From an uncultured Bacteroidales bacterium (GTDB taxonomy: Bacteria > Bacteroidota > Bacteroidia > Bacteroidales > Bacteroidaceae): a stretch of 64,000 nt of DNA. A program made the translations under genes and the position numbers. The first letter of the stretch is position 1, and each line of letters starts with the position of its first letter. This document shows positions 8,500 to 19,885 of this stretch, piece by piece. The DNA is taken from positions 1 through 64,000 of the forward strand of contig CACWTU010000004.1 in NCBI GenBank assembly GCA_902763885.1. Direction: 5' to 3'. The notes under the pieces were generated by a model. It made no database searches and was not told the DNA's origin. It saw only the letters and a program-made list of their open reading frames with translations.

Positions 8500-8534
8500 T
8501 AAAAAAAGGCCCCTCGTGAGTACCGAAGAGCCTT
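8500..8534 (-). terminator. trp attenuator terminator
   Basis: On the minus strand an 11-pair stem (8524-8534 with 8506-8516) with a 7-base loop is followed by eight T residues and then AT, 36 bases before trpB. Its upstream arm can instead pair with bases 8561-8575 at the end of the leader peptide gene, forming a competing antiterminator. The two structures cannot coexist. Confidence 0.85.
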
Positions 8535-8570
8535 TGTATGATGTTCATTTATGGATATATGGCTTCTACC

Positions 8571-8621
8571 TCACGATTTTATGTATCCTGAGTTCTGCCA
8601 CCACCAAAATGAAACGTTCAT
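8571..8621 (-). CDS. trpL: trp operon leader peptide
   Basis: A 16-codon gene encodes MNVSFWWWQNSGYIKS with three consecutive Trp codons. It lies between a promoter (8648-8680) and a terminator (8500-8534) ahead of trpB. The stop codon lies inside the 5' arm of the antiterminator (8561-8575). A ribosome stalled at the Trp codons would leave that arm free and allow readthrough; one reaching the stop would mask it and let the terminator form. This is the classic attenuation design and explains regulation by charged tRNA-Trp. Confidence 0.85.
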   Translation of the reverse strand: MNVSFWWWQNSGYIKS

Positions 8622-8647
8622 TACCATATTTCTTTCTTTTTGCGCTA

Positions 8648-8680
8648 CAAAGTTATGCGTTAATATCAATACGCTCCAAA
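8648..8680 (-). promoter_or_regulatory. trp operon promoter
   Basis: The minus strand has TTTG (8677-8680), 21 bases, then TAACTTTG (8648-8655), an exact Bacteroidetes promoter match. Transcription should start near 8641, about 20 bases before the leader peptide ATG. Confidence 0.75.
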
Positions 8681-8736
8681 TAATTTCTGATTTTTTTTGG
8701 AAACTTTTTAGTAACCGTATCAGGGACCCAAGCACC

Positions 8737-8929
8737 GCAGGACTATCCCTTTTGGGGACACAACGCTCCGAGGCTACTCCGCCTCCCTTCCGGACCCTAA
8801 ACGCCGAACTCGTCCTCATAGTCCCCTTCGGGGCCTAACGTTCCTCGAACAAGCGGCGTTCTTAACGGGATCCTCCAGGGGGCTACGCTTACGCCTCTCC
8901 ACGATGGTCCCCAAAAGGGATAGTCCTGC
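8737..8929. repeat. 193-bp element with perfect 23-bp terminal inverted repeats
   Basis: The ends 8737-8759 and 8907-8929 are perfect reverse complements beginning GCAGGACTATCCC. The GC-rich inside holds no convincing gene. It lies between the trp promoter and the HAD gene stop. It looks like a MITE or REP-type insertion; no target duplication was identified. Confidence 0.7.
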
Positions 8930-8940
8930 TACTGCAAAAG

Positions 8941-8967
8941 GACACAGAAGGAACAGTTCCCTGTGTC
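8941..8967. repeat. Short palindrome GACACAG...CTGTGTC
   Basis: Arms GACACAG and CTGTGTC enclose a smaller GGAAC/GTTCC palindrome. It directly follows the 193-bp element, lies 46 bases beyond the HAD gene stop, and may act as its terminator. Confidence 0.5.
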
Positions 8968-9013
8968 ATGAAACTGAAGATTCGGCGTGCAGTAGTTTCC
9001 GATATCGATACCC

Positions 9014-9631
9014 TTAAAAGACTCGTTTGTCAAGGAGTGAATACAGAATGGGAATCAAGTCTTGCGCGCTGCCGGGATAGACTATGCCACTCATTCCTAA
9101 TGCCTTTGCAGCATCGACGTTGTCTTTGCGGTCGTCAATGAATACGCATTCCTCGGGGTTGAGATTGTACTTGGATAGCAGAAGTTGATAGATGGCCGGT
9201 TCGGGCTTGGCCAGGTGGACGGAGCTTGACACTACGTAGTTGTCTATGCTGCCGATGGTTTTGAAACGGCGGCGGGCCTCGGTAAATGTGGTAGCAGGCC
9301 AGTTGGTAAGGCCGAATATGCCGTAGCCTTTCCGTTTGAGGTCCCGGATTATATCAAGCATGCCGGGAATATCTCCGTGACACATATCGAACCAGCGGTC
9401 GCGGAACAGCGCTATGGCATCGGCATATTCTGGGTGCAGGGCCTGGAGCTCGGCTACACATACATCCATGCTCTCACCTCGGTCCATTCGGGTGAACCAT
9501 TCACGGTTGCAGATGTGGTCGGTAAAGAACCGGCACTTTTCCTCATCACCGTTAAAAACAGGAAGGAACAGGTAGGCCGGATTCCAGTCAACCAGAACGT
9601 TGCCGTAGTCAAATATTACGTTTTTAATCAT
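9014..9631 (-). CDS. HAD superfamily phosphatase (YihX-like)
   Basis: A 205-residue HAD-IA hydrolase. Motif I is VIFDYGNVLVDW, with nucleophile D8 and Gly in place of the second Asp, as in the YihX glucose-1-phosphate phosphatase subgroup. Motif II is the Thr of GLTNWP, motif III the Lys of LAKPEP, and motif IV FIDDRKDN. A helical cap is inserted after motif I. The substrate is probably a small phosphorylated metabolite and cannot be read from sequence. The start overlaps the M23 peptidase stop by eight bases, placing it last in the ligA-dapA operon. Confidence 0.88.
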   Translation of the reverse strand: MIKNVIFDYGNVLVDWNPAYLFLPVFNGDEEKCRFFTDHICNREWFTRMDRGESMDVCVAELQALHPEYADAIALFRDRWFDMCHGDIPGMLDIIRDLKRKGYGIFGLTNWPATTFTEARRRFKTIGSIDNYVVSSSVHLAKPEPAIYQLLLSKYNLNPEECVFIDDRKDNVDAAKALGMSGIVYPGSAQDLIPILYSLLDKRVF

Positions 9632-10909
9632 TTGATTGCAAGTTTGTTATGGTGTCCGATGCAATGGAATTTATCTGTACGCTGTCAGGAACAGCGAGCC
9701 CCACTTTCCTCATGTATCCGCTTATGGAGTTTATGTACTGCGGCATATCGGCAGGGGCGATTGGATCAACGGCCGGCAGGTCCATACGCAGAGGGTCTAT
9801 GGCGGTGCCGTTCTTGAATACACGGTAATCAAGGTGCGGACCTGTAGCAGTACCGGTCATGCCTACATATCCTATCAGCTGGCCCTGTGAAACATGAGTA
9901 CCTACGCTGATGCCGCTGGCAAAACCCTTAAGGTGCATATACTCAGTGGTATAGGTGGAGTTGTGCTTGATCTTTATGTAGTTGCCGCCGCCTTTGCTGT
10001 CCCAGGCGCGGGCCGTTACCACACCGTCGCCCACAGAATAGACCGGCGTACCCGAAGGTGCCGCATAATCCACTCCGTGATGTGCACGTACTATCTTCTT
10101 GATGGGATGCAGACGTGCCTCAGAGAATCTGGAGCTGATACGGGAATAGCTGAGCGGTGCCTTGAGGAATGCGCGCCTCAGGCTGGTGCCCTGCTCGTCA
10201 AAATACTCGCCGCGCTCATTATGATATGCATATCGGAAAGCATAATGGTTGTGGCCACCCGTAATGAAATTGGCGGCCAGGATATCACCTGTGGCTACTC
10301 TCGCGGAATCAACATGATACTCCTGATAATAGACCGCAAAGGAGTCATTCTTCTGGATGCCGAAGAAATCTATCGTCCATGAATATACATCGGCCAGCAT
10401 TCCGGCCAGATCGGCCGAGGCCCCCTGCTCTATCATGGCATTCCATAGTGATGACCGGATGCTTCCGCTTATATAGTTCTCCACCGTATCAACGGGTAAG
10501 GAGCCACGATAGCTGTAAATGCTGTCAGTAAGCGAATAGACGGCATAATCGGTATTGTTTATGTCATAGACAAAGTAGCGTGCTGTAGCCAATGAATCAC
10601 GGTCACGGATTATATGATATGGCTTGCCTGACTGAATCTTGCGGACACTCCACGTACTGTCAGACGAACGGTCCAGATAGTGAATTACCTGAGCCGATAC
10701 TCCATTGTTGTACAGGATGCTTGAGAGCAGTTCGTTGCGCCCTATAATACCGTCCACGATATCCAGGCTGTCAATGTTTACACCCCAACGGTAAACCGGC
10801 TGCGGAAGAACCTCAACGGGCTCATCTGCAACCGGATCTACGGGTTGGCTATTCTGCTTGCAGGATATAATAATGCCGGCTGAAAGGATGGCGTATTTAA
10901 GGAATCTGC

Positions 10910-10913
<4 letters not shown>
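9624..10913 (-). CDS. M23 family metallopeptidase, probable lipoprotein
   Basis: This 429-residue protein starts with a signal peptide ending IIISCKQ, so it is probably lipid-anchored. A large N-terminal region of about 270 residues precedes a C-terminal LytM/M23 domain that would cut peptidoglycan cross-links. The first metal motif HHGVDY (HxxxD) is intact. The second reads GPHLDY, so the usual HxH is HxD; Asp may still bind zinc, but this departs from the consensus. The start overlaps the dapA stop by four bases, an apt neighbour because DapA feeds diaminopimelate for peptidoglycan. Confidence 0.9.
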
Positions 10914-13868
<2,955 letters not shown>

Positions 13869-13880
13869 TCATAAAATTTG

Positions 13881-13888
13881 TATTTTTG
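13881..13888 (+). promoter_or_regulatory. -7 box of trmD promoter
   Basis: TATTTTTG is an exact TAnnTTTG match 27 bases before the chosen trmD ATG. It supports the start at 13916, because the alternative ATG at 13886 lies inside this box. Confidence 0.55.
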
Positions 13889-13915
13889 CGGACAGAAACG
13901 GTACAATGTGCGTAT

Positions 13916-14590
13916 ATGCGTATAGATATTCTTACAGTATTTCCTGATATGCTTGAGGGCTTCTTCAACTGCTCAATGATGGCACGTGCCCAAAAGGCCG
14001 GCCTGGCCGAGATACACCTGCACGACATCAGGGATTACACTACTGATAAGCACCACAAGACTGATGACTATCCCTTTGGCGGCTGTGCCGGTCTTGTAAT
14101 GAAAATTGAACCCATTGACCGTCTCATAACAGACCTCAAGTCACAGCGCGATTATGATGAGGTAATCTACACCTCACCTGATGGCGAGCAGTTCAATCAA
14201 AAGACAGCAAACAGCCTCTCGTTGCTTGAGAACGTGATAATCCTGTGCGGTCATTATAAAGGAATTGACTACCGCATCCGCGAGCACCTTATTACCCGAG
14301 AGATAAGCATAGGTGATTACGTACTCACCGGAGGTGAACTAGCCGCCGCCGTAATGACAGACAGCATAGTACGTCTCATTCCCGGCGTCCTCTCTGATGA
14401 ACAGTCCGCCCTCTCCGACTGCTTTCAGGACAACCTGCTTGCTCCACCAGTCTACACTCGTCCCGCCGAATACAAAGGTTGGAAAGTCCCCGAAGTCCTC
14501 CTCTCCGGCAACCAAGCCCTAATAGACGACTGGGAATTCCAACAATCAATGGACCGCACCAAACGCCTCCGCCCCGACCTCCTAAAATGA
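13916..14590 (+). CDS. trmD: tRNA (guanine-N1)-methyltransferase
   Basis: A 224-residue SPOUT-class enzyme that methylates G37 of tRNAs next to the anticodon, preventing frameshifts. [12 protein letters not shown] is the usual N-terminus, which fixes the start at 13916 over an upstream ATG at 13886. The trefoil-knot SAM site shows [10 protein letters not shown] and [16 protein letters not shown]. Usually trmD sits in an rpsP-rimM-trmD-rplS operon; here it stands alone, divergent from ligA, as in many Bacteroidetes. Its stop codon is immediately followed by a palindrome. Confidence 0.96.
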   Translation: MRIDILTVFPDMLEGFFNCSMMARAQKAGLAEIHLHDIRDYTTDKHHKTDDYPFGGCAGLVMKIEPIDRLITDLKSQRDYDEVIYTSPDGEQFNQKTANSLSLLENVIILCGHYKGIDYRIREHLITREISIGDYVLTGGELAAAVMTDSIVRLIPGVLSDEQSALSDCFQDNLLAPPVYTRPAEYKGWKVPEVLLSGNQALIDDWEFQQSMDRTKRLRPDLLK

Positions 14591-14617
14591 TACAAAAGGG
14601 GTCAGACCCCTTTTGTA
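14591..14617. repeat. Perfect 27-bp palindrome after trmD stop
   Basis: Arms TACAAAAGGGGTC and its reverse complement flank one central base, starting at the base after the trmD stop. Related GGGG/CCCC palindromes lie at 24126, 27044, 30751 and 54346. It could also act as a terminator. Confidence 0.75.
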
Positions 14618-14623
14618 CTAAAA

Positions 14624-14807
14624 TAGGTTTCCATTTGCACCAAGTAAAACGTAATCCCGTCAGCAAAGCGTTGACGGGATTATGTTTTACCCGGCCTGGA
14701 AGGCCGGCAGAGTGTAGCAGGACATTGTCCTGCGGAACGGGTTTGGGGCGTCGCCGCCCCAAACTAAAAAAATGTCGTGTACCTAATATGCAGATAGGAT
14801 TCCATCC
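14624..14807 (+). repeat. Mosaic palindromic element, copy 1
   Basis: The element has fixed blocks shared with 48877-49029: TAGGTTTCCA at the start, AGTAAAA and TTTTACCC enclosing a variable hairpin, CCCGGCCTGGAAGGCCGG, AAACTAAAAAAA, and GCAGATAGGATTCCATCC at the end. Between them are hairpins unique to this copy, including 14652-14682 and GCAGGAC/GTCCTGC. No coding capacity is evident. Confidence 0.7.
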
Positions 14808-14880
14808 AACGACTTTTGAGGCGAAGCCAAAAAAGTCAAAAAAAAGCCGAGCCGCAAAGCGGCGAGTACCCGCCGGATGG

Positions 14881-15792
14881 TCAGACTTCCAGCTTTCCAA
14901 TAATTTCCTGAACGGAGTTGAAGTTGTGGCGTTGCAGATAGTCTGCAATACCATCAACAACTTTCTCCGATATCGAGGGATCAATGAAGTTTGCGGTGCC
15001 AATCTGTACGGCCGATGCACCCGCAAGAAGGAACTCGACAGCATCAGTAGCGCTACAGATACCACCCAGTCCGATGACAGGAATTTTTACCGCCTTGGCG
15101 GTCTGCCAGACCATACGCAGGGCAACAGGTTTCACGGCGGGTCCGCTCATGCCGCCGGTGATGGTAGAGAGTATTGGCTTGCGCTTCTCGGCATCAATGG
15201 CCATACCTAACATGGTGTTTATGAGCGATACACTGTCAGCGCCGGCACCCTCTACGGCACGGGCTATCTCGGTAATATCAGTAACGTTAGGTGACAGCTT
15301 TACAATCAGAGTCTTATCATAAGCCTTGCGGACAGCAGTCACAACCTGTGCGGCGCTTTCGGGCTTTACTCCGAACGCCATTCCGCCCTGTTTTACGTTA
15401 GGGCAAGAGATATTGAGTTCAATGGCCGGTATGTCATCGAGAGTATTGATGATGCCGGCAGTCTGAACGTAATCATCAATACATGAACCGGAAACGTTCA
15501 CAATTATATTTGTATTGATTTTTCTAACCTCAGGGTAGATGTGATCCACAAAGTAATCAACACCTTTGTTCTGTAAGCCTACGGCATTGAGCATTCCCGA
15601 TGGGGTCTCAGCCATGCGTGGATATGGATTACCCTGACGGGGATTGAGAGTAGTACCTTTTACTATTATGGCGCCCAAACGGCTGATATCCATGAAGTCA
15701 GCATATTCCGTTCCGTACCCGAATGTGCCCGATGCGGTCATTACGGGGTTCTTAAGCTCCAGTGAGCCTATCTTTGTATTCAGTTGAACCAT
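14881..15792 (-). CDS. pyrD: Dihydroorotate dehydrogenase B, catalytic subunit
   Basis: A 303-residue FMN-containing TIM barrel that oxidises dihydroorotate to orotate in pyrimidine synthesis. The active-site base is the Cys of [11 protein letters not shown], which marks class 1B enzymes that use NAD+ through PyrK. The C-terminal [17 protein letters not shown] segment binds the FMN phosphate. Its start overlaps the pyrK end by 13 bases, confirming the heterotetramer-type partner. Confidence 0.96.
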   Translation of the reverse strand: MVQLNTKIGSLELKNPVMTASGTFGYGTEYADFMDISRLGAIIVKGTTLNPRQGNPYPRMAETPSGMLNAVGLQNKGVDYFVDHIYPEVRKINTNIIVNVSGSCIDDYVQTAGIINTLDDIPAIELNISCPNVKQGGMAFGVKPESAAQVVTAVRKAYDKTLIVKLSPNVTDITEIARAVEGAGADSVSLINTMLGMAIDAEKRKPILSTITGGMSGPAVKPVALRMVWQTAKAVKIPVIGLGGICSATDAVEFLLAGASAVQIGTANFIDPSISEKVVDGIADYLQRHNFNSVQEIIGKLEV

Positions 15793-16559
15793 TTCAGTCT
15801 GTCAATTGTGAAAACCGGACCTTCTTTACATACACAAACGTTGCCCTGATCAGCAGTATCCTCAACACAGCACAGGCAGGCGCCTATTCCGCAAGCCATA
15901 CGGTGCTCCAGTGATACCTCACAAGCCGTCTCGTGCTCCTTCGCCCATCGGGCCACCGCCTTGAGCATTGGTGTAGGACCGCAGGCATATATGCGGTCAA
16001 ATGACTCACTGTCCATAAGCAGGCTGTGATTGGTAACAAAACCCTTCTCTCCAGCTGAACCATCCTCAGTGGTCATGAACAGGTCACCGTATTTGGTAAA
16101 CTCCTCTTTACGAAGTATAAGATCCTCAGTACGGCCTCCTAACAGGAATGTGGGGCGGATTCCATGTTCAGCCAGTTCCTGACCCAGAAACAGGAGAGGT
16201 GCCACTCCCACTCCGCCACCGACCAGCAGCGGACGCGCCACATGAGTTGTGCGGTAACTGAAACCGTTTCCAAGCGGCAGCAGTACGTTGACTTTATCGC
16301 CCTGCTTGAGCTCTGCAAGTGACTGAGTTCCTTCACCGACAATTTGGATAAGAAACTCCACAAAGTTGTTTACACGATCTATAGCATGAATGGAGATAGG
16401 CCTACGCAACAACACTTTGGCGCTTGGCACCAGCAATTCTGCAAACTGACCGGCTATCATATCAGGTAAATCGCCGGGATATTGCAGAGTCAGAAGCGTA
16501 GCACAGGGGCCAACCATACGGTTGCTGACCACAAGCATATCTGTTTGGAACTTTTTCAT
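15780..16559 (-). CDS. pyrK: Dihydroorotate dehydrogenase B, electron-transfer subunit
   Basis: This 259-residue subunit carries FAD and a [2Fe-2S] cluster and moves electrons from PyrD to NAD+. The flavin motif is RRPISIH, the nucleotide site [12 protein letters not shown], and the cluster ligands are the Cys residues of [11 protein letters not shown] and NVCVC. I place the start at 16559 (MKKFQTDM), because the upstream ATG at 16601 lies inside the terminator of the next gene. Confidence 0.94.
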   Translation of the reverse strand: MKKFQTDMLVVSNRMVGPCATLLTLQYPGDLPDMIAGQFAELLVPSAKVLLRRPISIHAIDRVNNFVEFLIQIVGEGTQSLAELKQGDKVNVLLPLGNGFSYRTTHVARPLLVGGGVGVAPLLFLGQELAEHGIRPTFLLGGRTEDLILRKEEFTKYGDLFMTTEDGSAGEKGFVTNHSLLMDSESFDRIYACGPTPMLKAVARWAKEHETACEVSLEHRMACGIGACLCCVEDTADQGNVCVCKEGPVFTIDRLKWFN

Positions 16560-16588
16560 ACGTCGTTCAATTTCAACGCGAAGGTAAT

Positions 16589-16618
16589 AAAAAAGGTGCA
16601 ACCCCGAAAGGCTGCACC
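16589..16618 (-). terminator. Terminator of LRR lipoprotein gene
   Basis: On the minus strand a 9-pair stem with outer arms GGTGCA and TGCACC (16595-16618) is followed by six T residues. It separates the gene at 16646 from pyrK. Confidence 0.75.
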
Positions 16619-16645
16619 CAGGTTAGTTATAGGTTCAATTCTTAA

Positions 16646-17572
16646 TTAGTATTCCTGTACATTCTTGAAGTCTCTCCACTCCAGACGTCTCTTATAGTTG
16701 AACATTTGGCCTCTAGGTACATACAGCTTGGCGTTCTGCTTTGTGGCATCGTCAAATACAGTGGGGCTGTTGTGAGGCGGGAATAAACCGCGAGCGTTGA
16801 TAAGTGAGAGCTTGGGGCAGTTCTTGAATGATTCGGCACCAATGATTCTCACATTACCACCTAACTCTACTTCTTCCAGAGAGGTGCAGTTCTTGAATGT
16901 AAAGTCACTGATAGCAGTTACAAAGTTTCCTACAAATACCTTTCTCAAATAGGTGTTATCCATAAATGCACCAGTGCAGATAAATGAAACATCCTCAGAG
17001 ATAACGTAATCAGTCAACTGTTTCTTAGCCGGATACTTGATAAGCATCTTGTTATCCTTGCTGAAGAGAACTCCGTCAACATCCTTGTATGACTGGTTGT
17101 TCTCATTAACAGTAAACTTCTTGATACCAGAACAGCCTGAGAAAGCATCATTGACAATACGCATCACGCTGAAAGGTATGTCTATCGATGTCACCTCTGT
17201 GCATCCAAAGAATGTATTCTGGTCAATTTCAACTACACGGAAAGTGAAGTCATCATTAACACCCGTGGTAATGAAAGACGGGATGCTGATGTCACCTTTG
17301 TATGAACTTGGGCCATCATCAAAGTTCTTGCGCCCATTTGTTCTGTCCCAAGTGAGGGATACATTACCAAAGTTATCCAGGATCTTGTAGCACAGGGTAG
17401 TGCCGTTGTTATACTTTACGGTGATAATCTGGTCATTAACCTCTGCCTCAAGCTGCTTAACAATCAGTGTCTGCCAAACTTCGTTCTGATTTGATTTAGA
17501 TGCTTCTTTACTTGAACGGCATCCGGTCAGACAGAGCGCGGTCAAAAGGATTGCAAATAGATATTTTTTCAT
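16646..17572 (-). CDS. BspA-type leucine-rich repeat lipoprotein
   Basis: A 308-residue surface protein with a lipoprotein signal ending in LTGCRSS. After a region with KYNNGTTLCYKIL come BspA-type LRR_5 repeats, such as VTSIDIPFSVMRIVNDAFSGCSGIKKF and a later LEEVELGGNVRIIGAESFKNC unit. In Bacteroidetes such proteins sit on the cell surface and bind host or environmental ligands. The ligand here is unknown. It is a single gene with its own terminator. Confidence 0.85.
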   Translation of the reverse strand: MKKYLFAILLTALCLTGCRSSKEASKSNQNEVWQTLIVKQLEAEVNDQIITVKYNNGTTLCYKILDNFGNVSLTWDRTNGRKNFDDGPSSYKGDISIPSFITTGVNDDFTFRVVEIDQNTFFGCTEVTSIDIPFSVMRIVNDAFSGCSGIKKFTVNENNQSYKDVDGVLFSKDNKMLIKYPAKKQLTDYVISEDVSFICTGAFMDNTYLRKVFVGNFVTAISDFTFKNCTSLEEVELGGNVRIIGAESFKNCPKLSLINARGLFPPHNSPTVFDDATKQNAKLYVPRGQMFNYKRRLEWRDFKNVQEY

Positions 17573-17641
17573 AGCCTTACATTAATTGGTTTGTTTTGAG
17601 CAAATATAAACATCAAATCTGAAAAAATCAAAAAAACCGTA

Positions 17642-18121
17642 TTATTTTTTTAATTCCGAAGAAAATTTTTGATAAGTACCGTCCTCAAAGAATATCACCA
17701 CCTCTTTTATTCTCTTTTGAGTCTTGTCGGAAACATTATCAAAATTTGAGTTAACTCCCTTATTGTTAGCTCTTTTACGTGTGTTTGAAGGACTCTTTTC
17801 CTCTTTGACGTTTGAAAATTCAGAATTATCCTTACCTTGGTTAGAGAAAACCGTGCTCTCCATGCCCGGAAATAGGGGATAATCCTGATTCTGGCTGTCA
17901 TTTTGCTGCATTACAGGTATGGCATATCCTTTTCCGTTCAAAAGCCATTCAAGCTCTACATCCGGATACTTGGAATGAATGGCCATTATTATTTTAAGAC
18001 TTGCCTCGTTTCTTCCGCTAAGTATATGCTGAAGCGTGGTTCTTTGGATCCCAATCTCATTTGCAAATTGAGTTGGAGTCAAATTCAACAGTTGCATCAA
18101 TTCTTCTAGTCTTTCCTTCAT
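17642..18121 (-). CDS. XRE-family transcriptional regulator
   Basis: A 159-residue protein with an N-terminal helix-turn-helix of about 60 residues (LTPTQFANEIGIQRTTLQHILSGRNEAS) and a polar, probably disordered tail ending in VVIFFEDGTYQKFSSE. The domain layout matches XRE-type proteins with a small C-terminal domain, often of phage or stress origin. Upstream are four copies of a TACAAATGTA-type site, one covering its -7 box, so it probably represses itself. The region is much more AT-rich than its neighbours. Confidence 0.85.
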   Translation of the reverse strand: MKERLEELMQLLNLTPTQFANEIGIQRTTLQHILSGRNEASLKIIMAIHSKYPDVELEWLLNGKGYAIPVMQQNDSQNQDYPLFPGMESTVFSNQGKDNSEFSNVKEEKSPSNTRKRANNKGVNSNFDNVSDKTQKRIKEVVIFFEDGTYQKFSSELKK

Positions 18122-18147
18122 AGAAAATGTGTCATTTTTGTTGTTGT

Positions 18148-18235
18148 TACAAATGTATCAACAAAATTTGAATTCATCAATACACAAATGTAAAATACAA
18201 TATCTCATTACAAATGTAAAAACGACTACATTTGT
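18148..18235. promoter_or_regulatory. Cluster of operator-like TACAAATGTA sites over XRE promoter
   Basis: Sites at 18148-18157, 18183-18192 (one mismatch), 18209-18218, and inverted at 18227-18235. On the minus strand the first site contains TACATTTG, a perfect -7 box, with TTG 20 bases further upstream. Repeats over a regulator's own promoter suggest autoregulation. Confidence 0.55.
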
Positions 18236-18616
18236 CACGTATTTGAATCAGGAATGGTTGTATACGTTCTTAAACCGGGTGTTTTTGATTGTAAAATGGT
18301 TTGGGTTGTAAATCTAAAACATTGGAAAATAGTATTTTATACTAATTTTTTTATCGTTAAAACGGACATTTTGATTGTTTTGTATAAAAGTTTGAATCAG
18401 GACGAACCTTTCCTTTAGTTTTTATAATATAAATAGGCTGATTTAAAGTAATTTACTATCAAAAATCAATTTTGTATCTTTTTTCGCATATTGTAAACCC
18501 ACAGTTTGTAGCTTCGTGATTGAGTAAAGTTGCCAATATACAAATGTGCGTAAATCCTCTTTTTTAGCCTTAAATACAATTGTAATATTGCGCTAATTTT
18601 TACAATTGTAATAGTT
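18236..18616. other. AT-rich intergenic stretch
   Basis: No gene is evident in this stretch. Two perfect TACAATTGTA palindromes lie at 18575-18584 and 18601-18610. They resemble the XRE operator sites and may be further binding sites. Confidence 0.5.
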
Positions 18617-18652
18617 AATAAAAATTAAAGGCCACCTTAGGGGTAGCCTTTA
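18617..18652 (-). terminator. Terminator downstream of holA
   Basis: On the minus strand the stem TAAAGGC/GCCTTTA with inner pairs is followed by AATTTTTATT. It lies 117 bases beyond the holA stop. Confidence 0.65.
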
Positions 18653-18768
18653 AAACATGTAATCGCTGAGATTTTAAAATTTGGAAGAAACTCCTATCCT
18701 AACCCGTAAATTTTGAAATTTCAGAAAAACGGACTTTTTGAATCAAAAACAGGTAGAATATCCTAAAA

Positions 18769-19818
18769 TCAGTGTAGTATCAAATACAACAATTCTTTCA
18801 ACAGCCCCTCTCCTGTATTTGCAGTAGCATCTACTCCTTTTGATTTGGCATCGTATTTACGGATAGTGCATATTATCTGCATGGTTTGTGTAGCTGTATA
18901 GTTTCGCATACCGATTATGTAGTCCTTTACTCCCCAGGTGCTCTTGAGGTCGAGTTGTTCAGCAATACCCTTGTCAGTCTTGTCAGGGGCGTAAAAAGCG
19001 AGCATAAGATTGGCAAAATACGGGAATATGGCGGCTGTAACCAGTTGCATCGGGTACATTTTGGGGTTGCTCTCATAATAGGCGGCAATCTGATTGGCCT
19101 TAAGTACGTTCTTATTTATAATTGCATCCTTGAATTCAAAGATATTGAAGTCCTTGCTTATACCAACATGCTCCTCAATGAATTCAGGAGTTATCTCCTG
19201 CTGTCCTTGCGGGAGAGCTGTAATAAGCTTGTTCAATTCATTGACCATGCGGCTCAAATCAGATCCTACAGACTCACACATCATTGATATGCCCTTGGAG
19301 CTCATCTTTAGTTTCTGTTCACTGATGAACTCTTCTACAAACTGTGGCAGAGCATCGTCTTTGATTTTCTTTGATTCAAATAAAACTCCGTTTTTCTCTA
19401 TTACAGCGGTTATTTTCTTGCGTTTGTCAAGTGAACCGTTCTTATGACAGAATACCAGAATAGTACTTGGCTGGGGATGTTGGAGATAAGCTGAAAGAAT
19501 CTCAGAAGGCGATGTGGGTCCGCTTTCGGCATCCTTTTTCATAAGGTGCTGGGCCTCTTTTACAATTATCACCTGCCTATCAGCTCCCATGGGGTATGAA
19601 CGCGCCCTTTGGATAACATCATTCATAGTGGTCTCATTGCCGTAGACTACCATCTGATTAAAGTCACGGGCCTCTTCAGGGAGTGCGTTGTCTCTTATAT
19701 AATCGGATATGGTATCAATAAAAAACGGTTCATCGCCCATCAGGTAATAAACGTTTTTATATATCCCGTTTTCAAGATCCTTAAGGATCTGTCTGTATAT
19801 TGAGCTTGGCGTTGCCAT
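18769..19818 (-). CDS. holA: DNA polymerase III delta subunit
   Basis: A 349-residue clamp-loader subunit that opens the beta clamp. The N-terminal region has YYLMGDEPFFIDTI, the characteristic start of HolA; the middle shows FCHKNGSLDKRKK. Later segments include GISKDFNIFEFKDAI and the helical collar domain at the C-terminus. It is divergent from the orphan HsdR_N gene, with 67 bases between starts. Confidence 0.93.
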   Translation of the reverse strand: MATPSSIYRQILKDLENGIYKNVYYLMGDEPFFIDTISDYIRDNALPEEARDFNQMVVYGNETTMNDVIQRARSYPMGADRQVIIVKEAQHLMKKDAESGPTSPSEILSAYLQHPQPSTILVFCHKNGSLDKRKKITAVIEKNGVLFESKKIKDDALPQFVEEFISEQKLKMSSKGISMMCESVGSDLSRMVNELNKLITALPQGQQEITPEFIEEHVGISKDFNIFEFKDAIINKNVLKANQIAAYYESNPKMYPMQLVTAAIFPYFANLMLAFYAPDKTDKGIAEQLDLKSTWGVKDYIIGMRNYTATQTMQIICTIRKYDAKSKGVDATANTGEGLLKELLYLILH

Positions 19819-19885
19819 TTCAATTCATTTTATTAACTTCGCCCCAATACTGAAAAACAGTATTTGAATTGCGTTATACAAAGAT

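Noticed and set aside
8571-8819. 82-residue frame ending in the trp leader peptide
   Set aside because: It starts inside the 193-bp inverted-repeat element and crosses the promoter; only its last 16 codons, after the promoter, are supported.
8737-8929. Insertion sequence with transposase
   Set aside because: The inside is under 150 bases with no transposase-like frame; it can only be a non-autonomous element.
14376-15065. 229-residue minus-strand frame across trmD, mosaic element and pyrD
   Set aside because: It overlaps two well-supported genes and has a composition without family features.
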